64,000 bases of DNA from Nocardiopsis sp. FR4. Its GTDB lineage: Bacteria > Actinomycetota > Actinomycetes > Streptosporangiales > Streptosporangiaceae. The notes beneath the pieces are model-generated. The model worked only from the letters and a program-made list of their open reading frames with translations, was not told the origin of the DNA and ran no database searches. The position numbers and the translations under genes are program-made. Positions within the stretch are counted from its first letter, which is position 1. Each line of letters starts with the position of its first letter. Below, one piece after another: positions 44,173 through 52,946 of this stretch. The stretch covers positions 62,001 to 126,000 of the forward strand of contig NZ_VWVV01000014.1 in the NCBI RefSeq assembly GCF_009830945.1, written 5' to 3'.

Positions 44173-45249
44173 ATGCTTCGTCGTGTCATGACACTCGTTG
44201 TCGCCCTCGTCCTCCTCGCGGGGCTCGTGGTCGGCAGCCTCTTCCTGCCCGTCCCCTACCTGGTGGCCGCGCCGGGCCTCACAGTGAACACGCTCGGGGA
44301 GGTCCAGGAGGGCCCGGTCATCGAGATCGAGGGCGCGCGGAGCTACGAGCACGACGGCTCGCTGTCCATGGTCACCGTGCAGTACGCCGGAGGCCCCCAG
44401 CGCCGGATGGACTTCCTCACGGTGGTCACCGCCTGGCTCTCGCCGACCCAGGCCGTCATGCCCGAGGAGCTGCTCTTCCCGGCCGGGCGCACGCCCGAGG
44501 AGGTCAGCGAGCGCCAGAGCGTGCAGATGAACGACTCCCAGACCGACGCCACCGCCGCCGCGCTCAACCAGCTGGGCATGGAGTACGAGGCCCGCCCCGT
44601 GGTCACCGGCGCCATGGAGGGCCGGCCAGCGGAGGGACTGCTGCGCGAGGACGACGTCATCGTGGCCGTGGACGGCGTGGCCGTGCCCACCCGGGGGGGA
44701 GACGACCCCGAGGCCCTCGTCGGCAGCGCCGCCGTCGTGCAGATGGTCGGCGACCGCGAGCCCGGCGCACCGGTCGAGCTCACCCTGGAGCGCGACGGCG
44801 AGACCGTCGAGGTGGAGGTCACCACCGACGAGGGCGAGGGCGGCCGGGCGGCGGTGGGCGTGTACGTCGCCGACCGGATGGACTTCCCCGTGGACGTCGA
44901 GATCACCGTCGGCGAGATCGGCGGGCCCAGCGCGGGCATGATGTTCGCGCTCGGCATCATGGACCGGCTCAGCGAGGAGGGGCTGACCGGCGGGGCGGAG
45001 GTCGCCGGTTCCGGCACCATCACCTCCGACGGGCGGGTCGGCGGGGTCAGCGGCATCCCGCAGAAGATGGTCAGCGCCCACCGCGACGGGGCCGAGTACT
45101 TCTTCGTGGCGGCCGAGAGCTGCTCCCAGGTGTCGCAGTCCGCCGCCCGTGAGGAGTTGGAGGTGGTGCGGATCGAGACCCTCACCGACGCGGTCGAGGC
45201 CCTGGAGACCATCCGCACCGGCGAGGGGGAGCTGCCCCGCTGCGAGTAG
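44173..45249 (+). CDS. Membrane-anchored PDZ/Lon-like serine protease (YlbL family)
   Basis: The 358-residue protein has an N-terminal membrane anchor (about 7-28), an extracytoplasmic PDZ domain (about 140-225, REDDVIVAVDGVAV) and a Lon-type proteolytic domain with the Ser253/Lys298 dyad (GGPSAGMM and GIPQKM). It belongs to the YlbL/Rv3194c group. The ATG at 44173 is 6 nt after TAGGCT (44161-44166), so it is probably leaderless; a GTG at 44167 would touch the -10. The substrate is unknown. Confidence 0.92.
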   Translation: MLRRVMTLVVALVLLAGLVVGSLFLPVPYLVAAPGLTVNTLGEVQEGPVIEIEGARSYEHDGSLSMVTVQYAGGPQRRMDFLTVVTAWLSPTQAVMPEELLFPAGRTPEEVSERQSVQMNDSQTDATAAALNQLGMEYEARPVVTGAMEGRPAEGLLREDDVIVAVDGVAVPTRGGDDPEALVGSAAVVQMVGDREPGAPVELTLERDGETVEVEVTTDEGEGGRAAVGVYVADRMDFPVDVEITVGEIGGPSAGMMFALGIMDRLSEEGLTGGAEVAGSGTITSDGRVGGVSGIPQKMVSAHRDGAEYFFVAAESCSQVSQSAAREELEVVRIETLTDAVEALETIRTGEGELPRCE

Positions 45250-45366
45250 GCGGTGCCCGCTCCGCGCGCGGCCTTCCCCCGGGAGCCCCGAGACGCGCGA
45301 AGCCAGCCGGGCGCCCGTGCCCGCTTCGGACCTCCGCTGCGGCCCGCGCCTTCCGGCGGGGCGTGC

Positions 45367-45888
45367 TCAGCCCTCCTCCGGCTCCTCCTCCAGGTCCAGG
45401 GTCAGCGCCAGCGCGGAGGTCAGAGCCGGGACCAGGTCCGCGCCGCTGAGCACCTCGGACTCGCTGTCGTGGCTGCGCATCCGCATCGCGCAGTGCCGCG
45501 AGCCGTCGCGCAGCACACCGGCGACCATGCGGATCTCCTCGGTCTCCCGGCCGGAGGCGCTCGGGTCCTCGCCCGGGGCCAGCGTCTCGTCCGAGCCCTT
45601 CACCACCAGACGCTCCATCACCAGGGCGCAACCGACCACGCCCTCCGGCCACAGGATGCGCCCCAGCGCCTCCTCCAGCGGGAGGTCGTCCGGCAGGTGC
45701 TCCTGCTCGACGGGGGTCAACTCGTCCTCGTCCTCGGGGGAGGCGATCCCCAGCAGGTCGGCCAGCCCGGGCTCCGCCCTGAGCAGTTCGACCGTGGGCA
45801 CCAGGGCGTAGAGCCCGAGCGGCTGGTCCCACCCCTGCTTCGCGGCGTGGCGTTCGAGGTCCATAACAGCTTCGCGAATGTTCGACAC
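45367..45888 (-). CDS. PPA1309-family conserved protein
   Basis: This 173-residue acidic protein with MSNIREAVMDLERH, GWDQPLGLYALVPT, WPEGVVGCALVMERL and GVLRDGSRHCAMRMRSHD matches the PPA1309 family, conserved in actinobacteria without known function. The GTG is preceded by CAGTAT, 6 nt upstream on this strand (45895-45900). The 117 bp to the convergent protease gene hold no clear terminator. Confidence 0.85.
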   Translation of the reverse strand: MSNIREAVMDLERHAAKQGWDQPLGLYALVPTVELLRAEPGLADLLGIASPEDEDELTPVEQEHLPDDLPLEEALGRILWPEGVVGCALVMERLVVKGSDETLAPGEDPSASGRETEEIRMVAGVLRDGSRHCAMRMRSHDSESEVLSGADLVPALTSALALTLDLEEEPEEG

Positions 45889-46104
45889 GTTTCCATACTG
45901 ACCGATGCCGAAGCCCCGCCGCTCCGCTTCCGGGGCAGTAGGGTCACGGGGTGGTCCCGGATGCCGCTCCGATACGGCAACGATGCAGCCTTGTCATCCG
46001 TGAGAGGGCGGTTTCGGGAACCCGACGGCAACCGTTTAAGTTCTCAGTAATAGAGCGCCACACGCGCACCGTTACGCACCAACCAAGCCAACCGAGGGGG
46101 AGGC

Positions 46105-49100
46105 GTGAGCTTCCGATCGCCCGGCGCACCACCTGCGCGTATGCCTCGCCGATCAAGGTTGCTCGCGCCAGTCGCGGCGACCGTGGTCGTGATCATCGCG
46201 GGGCTGATGCTCGCCGCGAACTTCTGGACCGACTACAAGTGGTTCGGCTCCACCGGTTACACATCGGTCTTCCTGACCCAGCTGTGGACCCGCGTGCTGC
46301 TGTTCGCCGTCGCCGGCCTGGTCATGGCCGTCATCGTCGGCGCGAGCATCTTCTTCGCCTACCGCTCCCGGCCCGGTGTCCGGCCGATGAGCCTGGAACA
46401 GCAGGGCCTGGACCGCTACCGCCAGTCCATCGACCCGCACCGCAAACTGTTCTTCTGGATCGCCGTGGGCGCCCTCGCCCTCCTGGCCGGAGCCGCGGCC
46501 AGCGGTGACTGGCGTTCCTACCTGCAGTTCATGAACAGCGTCGAGTTCGGGGTCAACGACCCCGAGTTCGGCATGGACGTCGCCTTCTTCGCGTTCACCT
46601 ACCCGTTCCTGCGCATCCTGCTCGGCTACGTGTACGCGGCCGTCATCCTGGCCTTCATCGCCGCGGTGATCGTGCACTACCTGTACGGCGGCGTCCGCCT
46701 GCAGAACGACTCCGGCCAGCGCGCCACCCCCGCGGCCCGCGTGCACCTGTCGGTGCTGCTGGGCCTGTTCGTGCTGCTGCGCGCCGGCTCCTACTGGCTG
46801 GACCGCTACGGCCTGGTCTTCTCCGAGCGCGGCTACACCTTCGGCGCCTCGTACACCGACGTGAACGCGGTCAAGACCGCGCTGCTGATCCTCACGGTCA
46901 TCTCGGTCATCTGCGCCGTGCTGTTCTTCGCCAACATCTACTTCAAGAACACCATGGTCCCCATGGCCAGCCTCGGTCTGCTGCTGCTGTCCGCGGTACT
47001 GGTCGGCGTCGCCTACCCCGAGATCGTCCAGCGCTTCCAGGTCAGCCCGAACGAGCAGCGCCTGGAGAGCCCCTACATCGAGCGCAACATCGAGTACACG
47101 CGCCAGGCCTACGACATCGCCGACGCCGAGGTGCAGGCCTACGACGCCACCACCGAGCTCAGCGCGCAGGACCTGGTGGAGGAGTCCCAGGGCACCACGG
47201 TGCGCCTGGCCGACCCCTCCGTGGTCTCGCAGACCTTCCAGCAGATGCAGCAGGTCCGCGGCTTCTACCAGTTCCCCGACGTGCTGGAGGTCGACCGCTA
47301 CCCGGACTCCGAGGGCAACCTGATCGACACGATCGTGGCCGTCCGAGAGCTGGACGGACCCCCCTCGGACCAGAACAACTGGCTCAACCGGCACCTGATC
47401 TACACCCACGGCTACGGCATGGTCGCCGCCGCGGGCACCCAGATCGACGCCGAGGGCCGACCGGTCTTCACCGAGTACAACATCCCGCCGCGCGGTGAGC
47501 TGAGCGACGTGGTCGGCGAGTACGAGCCGCGCGTCTACTACGGCCGCGAGGGCGCGGACTACGTCATCGTCCAGGCGGAGGAGGAGTACGACTACCCCCT
47601 CGACGCCGAGGACACCACCGAGGACGTCCCCACCCCGGAGGACGCCGTCGACCCCGAGATCAGCCCGAGCCCGGACGAGGCGCGGGCCCCGGCCGACGCC
47701 GAGCAGCAGTCGGCCGACGAGGAGAACGCCGAGCAGACCGACGGCGGGGCCCCGACCGAGGAGGGCACCGAGGAGAGCGGCGGCTCGCAGGCCTACAACC
47801 GCTACGAGGGCAGCGGGGGCGTGCAGCTCAGCGGCTTCTTCGACCGGATCCTGTACGCGATCAAGTACCAGGAACCGAACATCCTGCTCAACAGCGCCAT
47901 CAACAGCGACTCGCGCATCCTCTACGAGCGCGACCCGCTGAACCGCGTGGAGAAGGTCGCCCCGTTCCTGACCGTGGACAGCCGCCCCTACCCGGCGGTC
48001 GTCGACGGCAAGATCGTGTGGATCGTGGACGCCTACACCACCTCCAACGGCTACCCGTACGCGAACCGGATCGACTTCACCCAGGCGGTGACCGACACCT
48101 TCACCGACGGCGCCATCCAGCAGGTCGGCGCGATCCCGGGCAACGAGGTCAACTACATCCGGAACTCGGTGAAGGCCACCGTCGACGCCTACGACGGCAC
48201 CGTCACCCTGTACGCCTGGGACGAGGAGGACCCCGTCCTGCGGACCTGGATGGGCGCCTTCCCCGGGGTCGTCCAGGACAAGGACCAGATGAGCGACGAG
48301 CTCGTCGACCACCTGCGCTACCCGGACGACCTGTTCAAGGTGCAGCGCGAGATCATGCGCCAGTACCACGTGACCGACGCCGCCGCCTACTACGGCGGTC
48401 AGGACTTCTGGACCATTCCCACGGACCCGACCGGGGGGACCGACAACCCCGAGCCGCCCTACCGCCAGACCATCCACTACCCGGGCGAAGAAGAGGCCAC
48501 CTTCTCGCTGACCAGCACGTTCGTGCCCCGGGGGAGGGAGAACCTGGCGGCCTTCATGGCGGTGGACAGCGACCCGCGCTCGGAGGACTACGGCAAGCTC
48601 AAGCTGCTGGAGCTGCCCCGGAGCACGGTGATCTTCGGCCCCGGCCAGGTGCAGAACGCCTTCGACGCCGACGCCGACGTCCGCGAGGTGCTGCTGCCGC
48701 TGGAGCAGTCCAACGCCGAGGTGACGCGGGGCAACCTGCTCACGCTGCCGTTCGCGGGCGGCCTGCTCTACGTCGAGCCGCTGTACGTGCAGGCCGGCGG
48801 CGGCGGAGCCGCCTCCTTCCCGCTGCTGCAGCAGGTCATGGTCGGCTTCGGCGAGGAGGTCGCGATCGGCAACAACCTGCCGGACGCGCTCAGCAACCTC
48901 TTCGACGGGGAGGCCGTGGCCCCCGAGGAGACTCCGGAGGAGACCCCGCAGGAGCCCGAGGAGGAGGCCGGGGCCGGCGACCAGGAGGGCGGCGGTGACC
49001 AGGACCTCACCGACGCGCTCAACGAGGCCGTCGAGGCCTGGGAGGAGGCCCAGGAGTCGAACCAGGAGGCCAACGACCGCCTGCGTGAGGCCCTGGAGGC

Positions 49101-49125
49101 CCTCGAGGAGCAGATGAACGAGTAG
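46105..49125 (+). CDS. UPF0182-family large membrane protein
   Basis: The 1006-residue protein has seven membrane segments in its first 305 residues (e.g. LLAPVAATVVVIIAGLMLAA, LLFAVAGLVMAVIVGASIFF) followed by a large extracytoplasmic domain with family motifs such as NWLNRHLIYTHGYG, FSERGYTFGASYTD and YPYANRI. It corresponds to Rv3193c. Residues about 495-570 form an Asp/Glu/Pro-rich low-complexity insert, and the C-terminal 70 residues are again acidic with a coiled-coil-like end (AVEAWEEAQESNQEANDR). The SD is GGGGGAGG. The function of the family is unknown. Confidence 0.92.
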   Translation: MSFRSPGAPPARMPRRSRLLAPVAATVVVIIAGLMLAANFWTDYKWFGSTGYTSVFLTQLWTRVLLFAVAGLVMAVIVGASIFFAYRSRPGVRPMSLEQQGLDRYRQSIDPHRKLFFWIAVGALALLAGAAASGDWRSYLQFMNSVEFGVNDPEFGMDVAFFAFTYPFLRILLGYVYAAVILAFIAAVIVHYLYGGVRLQNDSGQRATPAARVHLSVLLGLFVLLRAGSYWLDRYGLVFSERGYTFGASYTDVNAVKTALLILTVISVICAVLFFANIYFKNTMVPMASLGLLLLSAVLVGVAYPEIVQRFQVSPNEQRLESPYIERNIEYTRQAYDIADAEVQAYDATTELSAQDLVEESQGTTVRLADPSVVSQTFQQMQQVRGFYQFPDVLEVDRYPDSEGNLIDTIVAVRELDGPPSDQNNWLNRHLIYTHGYGMVAAAGTQIDAEGRPVFTEYNIPPRGELSDVVGEYEPRVYYGREGADYVIVQAEEEYDYPLDAEDTTEDVPTPEDAVDPEISPSPDEARAPADAEQQSADEENAEQTDGGAPTEEGTEESGGSQAYNRYEGSGGVQLSGFFDRILYAIKYQEPNILLNSAINSDSRILYERDPLNRVEKVAPFLTVDSRPYPAVVDGKIVWIVDAYTTSNGYPYANRIDFTQAVTDTFTDGAIQQVGAIPGNEVNYIRNSVKATVDAYDGTVTLYAWDEEDPVLRTWMGAFPGVVQDKDQMSDELVDHLRYPDDLFKVQREIMRQYHVTDAAAYYGGQDFWTIPTDPTGGTDNPEPPYRQTIHYPGEEEATFSLTSTFVPRGRENLAAFMAVDSDPRSEDYGKLKLLELPRSTVIFGPGQVQNAFDADADVREVLLPLEQSNAEVTRGNLLTLPFAGGLLYVEPLYVQAGGGGAASFPLLQQVMVGFGEEVAIGNNLPDALSNLFDGEAVAPEETPEETPQEPEEEAGAGDQEGGGDQDLTDALNEAVEAWEEAQESNQEANDRLREALEALEEQMNE

Positions 49126-49143
49126 TCCGGCGTTCACGGCGCG

Positions 49144-49176
49144 GGGCGGGCGGGGCCGGGCCGGTCCCGCCCGCCC
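49144..49176 (+). terminator. Terminator of the UPF0182 gene
   Basis: A 14-bp stem (49144-49157 with 49163-49176, one G-U pair) with a 5-nt loop starts 18 bp after the stop. Confidence 0.75.
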
Positions 49177-49249
49177 GTGCTCCGGGCCCCTCGTGCCCGC
49201 CTCCCCCGCCCGCGCGTGAGGCGGGCACACCGGGTGCCAGCCCGTTGAT

Positions 49250-49278
49250 TTGGGTTCCCGTGGAAAGCGCGCTACTCT
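49250..49278 (+). promoter_or_regulatory. Promoter of the first initiator tRNA gene
   Basis: TTGGGT (49250-49255) and TACTCT (49273-49278) are separated by 17 bp and end 13 bp before the tRNA. Confidence 0.6.
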
Positions 49279-49291
49279 GGAGACACAACGA

Positions 49292-49368
49292 CGCGGGGTG
49301 GAGCAGTTCGGTAGCTCGCTGGGCTCATAACCCAGAGGTCGCAGGTTCAAATCCTGTCCCCGCTACCA
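49292..49368 (+). tRNA. Initiator tRNA-fMet (CAT), copy 1
   Basis: The 77-nt gene folds as a full cloverleaf with anticodon CAT (loop CTCATAA) and an encoded CCA end. The unpaired C1/T72 at the top of the acceptor stem and the three consecutive G-C pairs in the anticodon stem (CTGGG/CCCAG) are the hallmarks of an initiator tRNA. Confidence 0.96.
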
Positions 49369-49372
49369 GACC

Positions 49373-49398
49373 CGGACCCGGGAGAAATCCCGGGTCCG
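49373..49398 (+). terminator. Terminator after initiator tRNA copy 1
   Basis: A perfect 11-bp stem (49373-49383 with 49388-49398) has a GAAA loop and is followed by TTGGTTTT. Confidence 0.85.
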
Positions 49399-49553
49399 TT
49401 GGTTTTGGCCATTTTCCCCGGCCGTATGGACGCCTTTCCCGCGTTCGGACGGCCGGAGCGGGGCTCCGGCCCTGGTAGGGTGGCTGAGGACGGTCCGGGA
49501 AACCGGCGGTCCACAGGGGAGACGCTCTCCGATTATTCTTCGGAATAACCGAT

Positions 49554-49583
49554 TTGCTCCCCGGGGGTGAAAGCCCCTAGAAT
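49554..49583 (+). promoter_or_regulatory. Promoter of the second initiator tRNA gene
   Basis: TTGCTC (49554-49559) and TAGAAT (49578-49583) are separated by 18 bp. Confidence 0.65.
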
Positions 49584-49596
49584 AAGAGCACAACGA

Positions 49597-49673
49597 CGCG
49601 GGGTGGAGCAGTTCGGTAGCTCGCTGGGCTCATAACCCAGAGGTCGCAGGTTCAAATCCTGTCCCCGCTACCA
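49597..49673 (+). tRNA. Initiator tRNA-fMet (CAT), copy 2
   Basis: It is identical over all 77 bases to the copy at 49292 and also shares the eight bases CACAACGA in front. It has its own promoter and its own terminator with a T-tract, so the two copies are expressed independently. Confidence 0.96.
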
Positions 49674-49677
49674 AGGA

Positions 49678-49709
49678 AACACCGGGTGCCACGGCACCCG
49701 GTGTTTTTT
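49678..49709 (+). terminator. Terminator after initiator tRNA copy 2
   Basis: A 12-bp stem (49678-49689 with 49694-49705) has a 4-nt loop and ends in six T's (49704-49709). It may also serve the convergent ABC operon that ends at 49766. Confidence 0.88.
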
Positions 49710-49765
49710 CGTGTCCCGGTCCTCCCGGGGGTGTGCCGCCCGGTCCTCCCCGGCGGCACACCCGC

Positions 49766-50491
49766 TCAGCGGGTGCGGCCCTCCACCAGCTCCACCACGC
49801 GGTCGGTCCGCGCGGCCACCTTGGGGTCGTGGGTCACCACGACCACCGCGGCGTCGCGGATCCGGGCCTGCTCCAGCAGCTGGTCCATGATCACGGTGCT
49901 GCTGGCGGCGTCCAGGGCGCCCGTGGGCTCGTCGGCCAGGATGAGGGCGGGTTGGCGGCTCAGCGCCCGGGCCAGGGCCACACGCTGCTGCTCACCGCCG
50001 GAGAGCTGGTGCGGCTGCGAGTGCAGCCGGTGCCCCAGTCCCACGGCCTCCAGCAGTTCGCGGGCCCGGGCCCTGCGGCGCAGCACCGGCACCCCCGCGA
50101 GCACCATCGGCACGCCCACGTTGGCCAGGGCGGTCCGCCGTTCCAGCAGGTGGAACTGCTGGAACACGAAGCCGATGCCCTCCCCGCGCAGGCGGGAGCG
50201 CGGCCCCTCGCCCAGACGGGTGGTGTCCACGCCGTCGAAGACGTAGGAGCCGCCGCTGGGCCGGTCGAGCAGGCCCAGGACGTTGAGCAGGGTGGACTTG
50301 CCCGAACCGGACTGGCCGACCACCGCCACGACCTCGCCGCGCTCCACCTGGAACGTGCAGTCGTGCAGGACGTCGATCCGGGTCCCCGACACCGTGAAGT
50401 GCCGGGTCACCCCCTCCACGCGCAGCAGGGGGCCGGTACCGGGGCCGGGACGGGGGGAGCGGGTCCGGGGAGCCGCCGTGTCGACGGACAT
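49766..50491 (-). CDS. ABC transporter ATP-binding protein (MacB/LolD type)
   Basis: The 241-residue ATPase has Walker A GQSGSGKST, Q-loop FVFQQFHLLERRTA, signature LSGGEQQRVALARAL, Walker B LILADEPTG and an H-loop THD. This is the class that energises FtsX-like permeases. It is the last gene of a three-gene operon and starts one base after the adaptor stop. Confidence 0.95.
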   Translation of the reverse strand: MSVDTAAPRTRSPRPGPGTGPLLRVEGVTRHFTVSGTRIDVLHDCTFQVERGEVVAVVGQSGSGKSTLLNVLGLLDRPSGGSYVFDGVDTTRLGEGPRSRLRGEGIGFVFQQFHLLERRTALANVGVPMVLAGVPVLRRRARARELLEAVGLGHRLHSQPHQLSGGEQQRVALARALSRQPALILADEPTGALDAASSTVIMDQLLEQARIRDAAVVVVTHDPKVAARTDRVVELVEGRTR

Positions 50492-51541
50492 CTAGCCCTC
50501 CCCCTCCACGTACTCCCCGTCCTCCACGAACTCCTCGTCGGGGAACTCCTCTCCGGGGTCCTGGGCTCCGGGGACGTCGAAGCGGGGGTCGAGCGGAACC
50601 GGGTCCAGGACCTGCTCACCGACGCTCAGGCCCTCGGTGACCTCGACGAACGAGCCGTCCGACACCCCGAGCCCGACCTCGCGCGCCTCCTGGGTGCCGT
50701 CGGAGGCCACCACCACGACCTCGCCGGACTCGGCGCTGCCGCGCACGGCGGTCACCGGCACGACCACGACGTTCGTGGCCGATCCGGTGCTGACCGACAG
50801 CTTGCCCTGGACCCCGTCGAAGACCTCCAGGTCGGCGGGGACCCGGCAGGCCAGCTCGGCGCCGCCGCCAGCGCCCCCGCCGGCGCCGCCGCCCTCCTCC
50901 GCGGGCGCCTCCGCGCCGCCCTCGGCCGGGCCCAGCGACAGGAAGGCGCACTCGGCGGCGGGCGGCCCCTTGTCGATCTGGAGCATGATGTCCCGCGGAT
51001 CCTCGTAGAAGCGGTAGAGGTCGTTGGCGGGGATCGGGGCGACGGCGCGGAACTCCTCCGGGGAGACTGTGGCCACCACCGCCCCCGGCTCCAGGACGTC
51101 GCCCACCAGCACGTCCTCCAGCCCCGACACCGCGCCGTCCGCGGGCGCGTACAGGGTGACCTCCGTGGTCGCGGGGGCAGCCGGGGCCTCGCCGTCCTCC
51201 CCGGCGACGGGCCCGGACTCGTCGGGAACCTTGACGTTGACGATCGGAGCGCCCCGTTCGACCTCGGCGCCGTCGGCCACCCACAGGTGGGCCACCGTTC
51301 CGCCGTTGCGGGCCCTGACCGGCTCACCGGGTTCGGCCCGCACGGTGGCGTCCAGCACCATCAGGGAGCTGATCTCGCCCAGTTCCACCTCGACGGGGAC
51401 GCCGCCCACGTCCAGGGCCGCCTCCTGGAGGCCGGGGTCCTCCACACCGGGGCCGCCCAGTCGCGACACCAGCAGGTAGCCGGATCCGACCAGGGCGAGG
51501 GCCAGCACCAGGGCGGCGCCGATGATGATCCACTTCTTCAC
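50492..51541 (-). CDS. Membrane-fusion-like adaptor of a MacAB-type ABC system
   Basis: The 349-residue protein has an N-terminal membrane anchor (about 4-26) and a biotinyl/lipoyl-like half-motif (VRARNGGTVAHLWVADGAEVERGAPIV and APADGAVSGLEDVLVGDVLEPG). A Gly/Ala-rich spacer (GGGAGGGAGGGAE) comes next. The C-terminal beta domain (VVVPVTAVRGSAESGEVVVVASDG) follows. It resembles the MacA/RND adaptor family, which in Gram-positives bridges permease and wall. The GTG start has AGGAG overlapping the permease stop. Confidence 0.88.
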   Translation of the reverse strand: MKKWIIIGAALVLALALVGSGYLLVSRLGGPGVEDPGLQEAALDVGGVPVEVELGEISSLMVLDATVRAEPGEPVRARNGGTVAHLWVADGAEVERGAPIVNVKVPDESGPVAGEDGEAPAAPATTEVTLYAPADGAVSGLEDVLVGDVLEPGAVVATVSPEEFRAVAPIPANDLYRFYEDPRDIMLQIDKGPPAAECAFLSLGPAEGGAEAPAEEGGGAGGGAGGGAELACRVPADLEVFDGVQGKLSVSTGSATNVVVVPVTAVRGSAESGEVVVVASDGTQEAREVGLGVSDGSFVEVTEGLSVGEQVLDPVPLDPRFDVPGAQDPGEEFPDEEFVEDGEYVEGEG

Positions 51542-51551
51542 GTGATCTCTC

Positions 51552-52805
51552 CTATTCCCGGAGGCCGGCGACGACGGACGCGCTCAGCGCGCGCATCGCG
51601 GGGATGATTCCGGCGAGCAGTCCGACCAGCGCGGCGCTGCCCAGGCCGACGAGCACTCCGGTCGGGGGGATGTTCAGGGCGACGTCGGCGGGCAGGGACA
51701 CGAACCGGACGATCACCGCCGAGCCCGCGGCCAGCACGGCCCAGCACGCGGCCAGGGCGATGAGCCCGGCCACCAGCGAGACCACGACCGACTCCATGAC
51801 CACGGCGACGAACAGGGTGAACCGGCTCGCGCCCAGGGCGCGGTAGGTGGCCAGCTCGCGTCGGCGCTCGCGCACGGTGACCAGGCCCACGTTGAGCACG
51901 CCGAGCAGGCCGGTGGTCAGGGTGATGGCGGCGATGCCCATCAGGCCCCAGGACATGTAGGTGATGACGGTGCCGATCTCCTCGCCGTAGTCCGTGCGGT
52001 AGGCCATGATGCTGTCCTCGCCCTCGACGCCCCAGCGCCAGGACACCGAGGCCAGCCGGTCCCGGTAGACCTCGCCCCAGGGGTCCTGCGCGGCGGGGTC
52101 CGCGGGGTCGATGCGCACCTGGTAGGTGGTCTGGGAGCCCATGGAGAACATGTCCTCCGCCTCCTCCTCCCCGGTGCCGGGGGCCTCGCCGAAGAGCAGC
52201 TCCTCGGAGGCGGGGGAGCGCAGTATGTAGGCGCTGTAGTAGCCGAAGTCCAGGGCCGAGCCCTCCAGGACGCCGACGACCCGCACGTCCATCCACCGGT
52301 CGCTGCCGACCTGGACGCTCGTGAGGTCGCCGAGCGCTCCGGCGAGGTCCTCGTTGACCACCATGACCGGGGCCAGCGACGCCGTGTCGGCCTCGGTGAA
52401 CCAGCGGCCCCGGGCCATGTTCAGCCGCCGGATGTCGCCCAGGGCGGCGTCCACCCCGACGAACTCCACGTAGTCGACCAAGGCGTCGCCGGAGCGCATC
52501 AGGGGCTGTCGCAGGGGCATGTGGTAGAGCGAGACGTCCTGTCCGCCCGCGCGGACCAGGTCCTCCTCGAAGGCGGCGCGGTCGGTGACCTGCCCGGACA
52601 CGTCGACCCGCAGGGTCGCCGGCCGGCCCGCGTTGGCCTCGCTGTAGGCGGTGGCGAAACGCTGGCCGAAGTCGCTGGCGCTGACCACCATGATCAGGGC
52701 GCCGACACCGACCACGATGCCCGCGCAGGACAGGATGGTCCGGGCGATGTTGGCCCGTGAACCGGCGAAGGCCAGAACGATCCCGGCTGTGAGGGAACGC
52801 AGCAT
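51552..52805 (-). CDS. FtsX-like ABC transporter permease (MacB type)
   Basis: This 417-residue protein has one N-terminal membrane segment (about 25-45), a large extracytoplasmic MacB periplasmic-core-like domain (about 46-285) and three C-terminal membrane segments in the FtsX domain (VTVRERRRELATYRALGASR between them). It lacks an ATPase domain, which the third gene supplies. The exported substrate is unknown; peptides, lipids or antibiotics are possible for this type. Confidence 0.92.
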   Translation of the reverse strand: MLRSLTAGIVLAFAGSRANIARTILSCAGIVVGVGALIMVVSASDFGQRFATAYSEANAGRPATLRVDVSGQVTDRAAFEEDLVRAGGQDVSLYHMPLRQPLMRSGDALVDYVEFVGVDAALGDIRRLNMARGRWFTEADTASLAPVMVVNEDLAGALGDLTSVQVGSDRWMDVRVVGVLEGSALDFGYYSAYILRSPASEELLFGEAPGTGEEEAEDMFSMGSQTTYQVRIDPADPAAQDPWGEVYRDRLASVSWRWGVEGEDSIMAYRTDYGEEIGTVITYMSWGLMGIAAITLTTGLLGVLNVGLVTVRERRRELATYRALGASRFTLFVAVVMESVVVSLVAGLIALAACWAVLAAGSAVIVRFVSLPADVALNIPPTGVLVGLGSAALVGLLAGIIPAMRALSASVVAGLRE

Positions 52806-52946
52806 TCGGCCCCTTCCCGTGATGTCTGTGATGTCCGGCCGCCGGAAGGGCGCCGGGGTACCCGCGGGGGTGGCGGGGTTTCGACAGGTTCATCGCGGGG
52901 AAGAGCCGCTCCGGTTCACTTTCGGCTGACCGGATTTCCCGTGCGG

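Noticed and set aside
46153-49350. Long minus-strand open frame across the UPF0182 gene and tRNA region
   Set aside because: It is a shadow of the UPF0182 gene's codon bias and also runs across the terminator and into the initiator tRNA gene.
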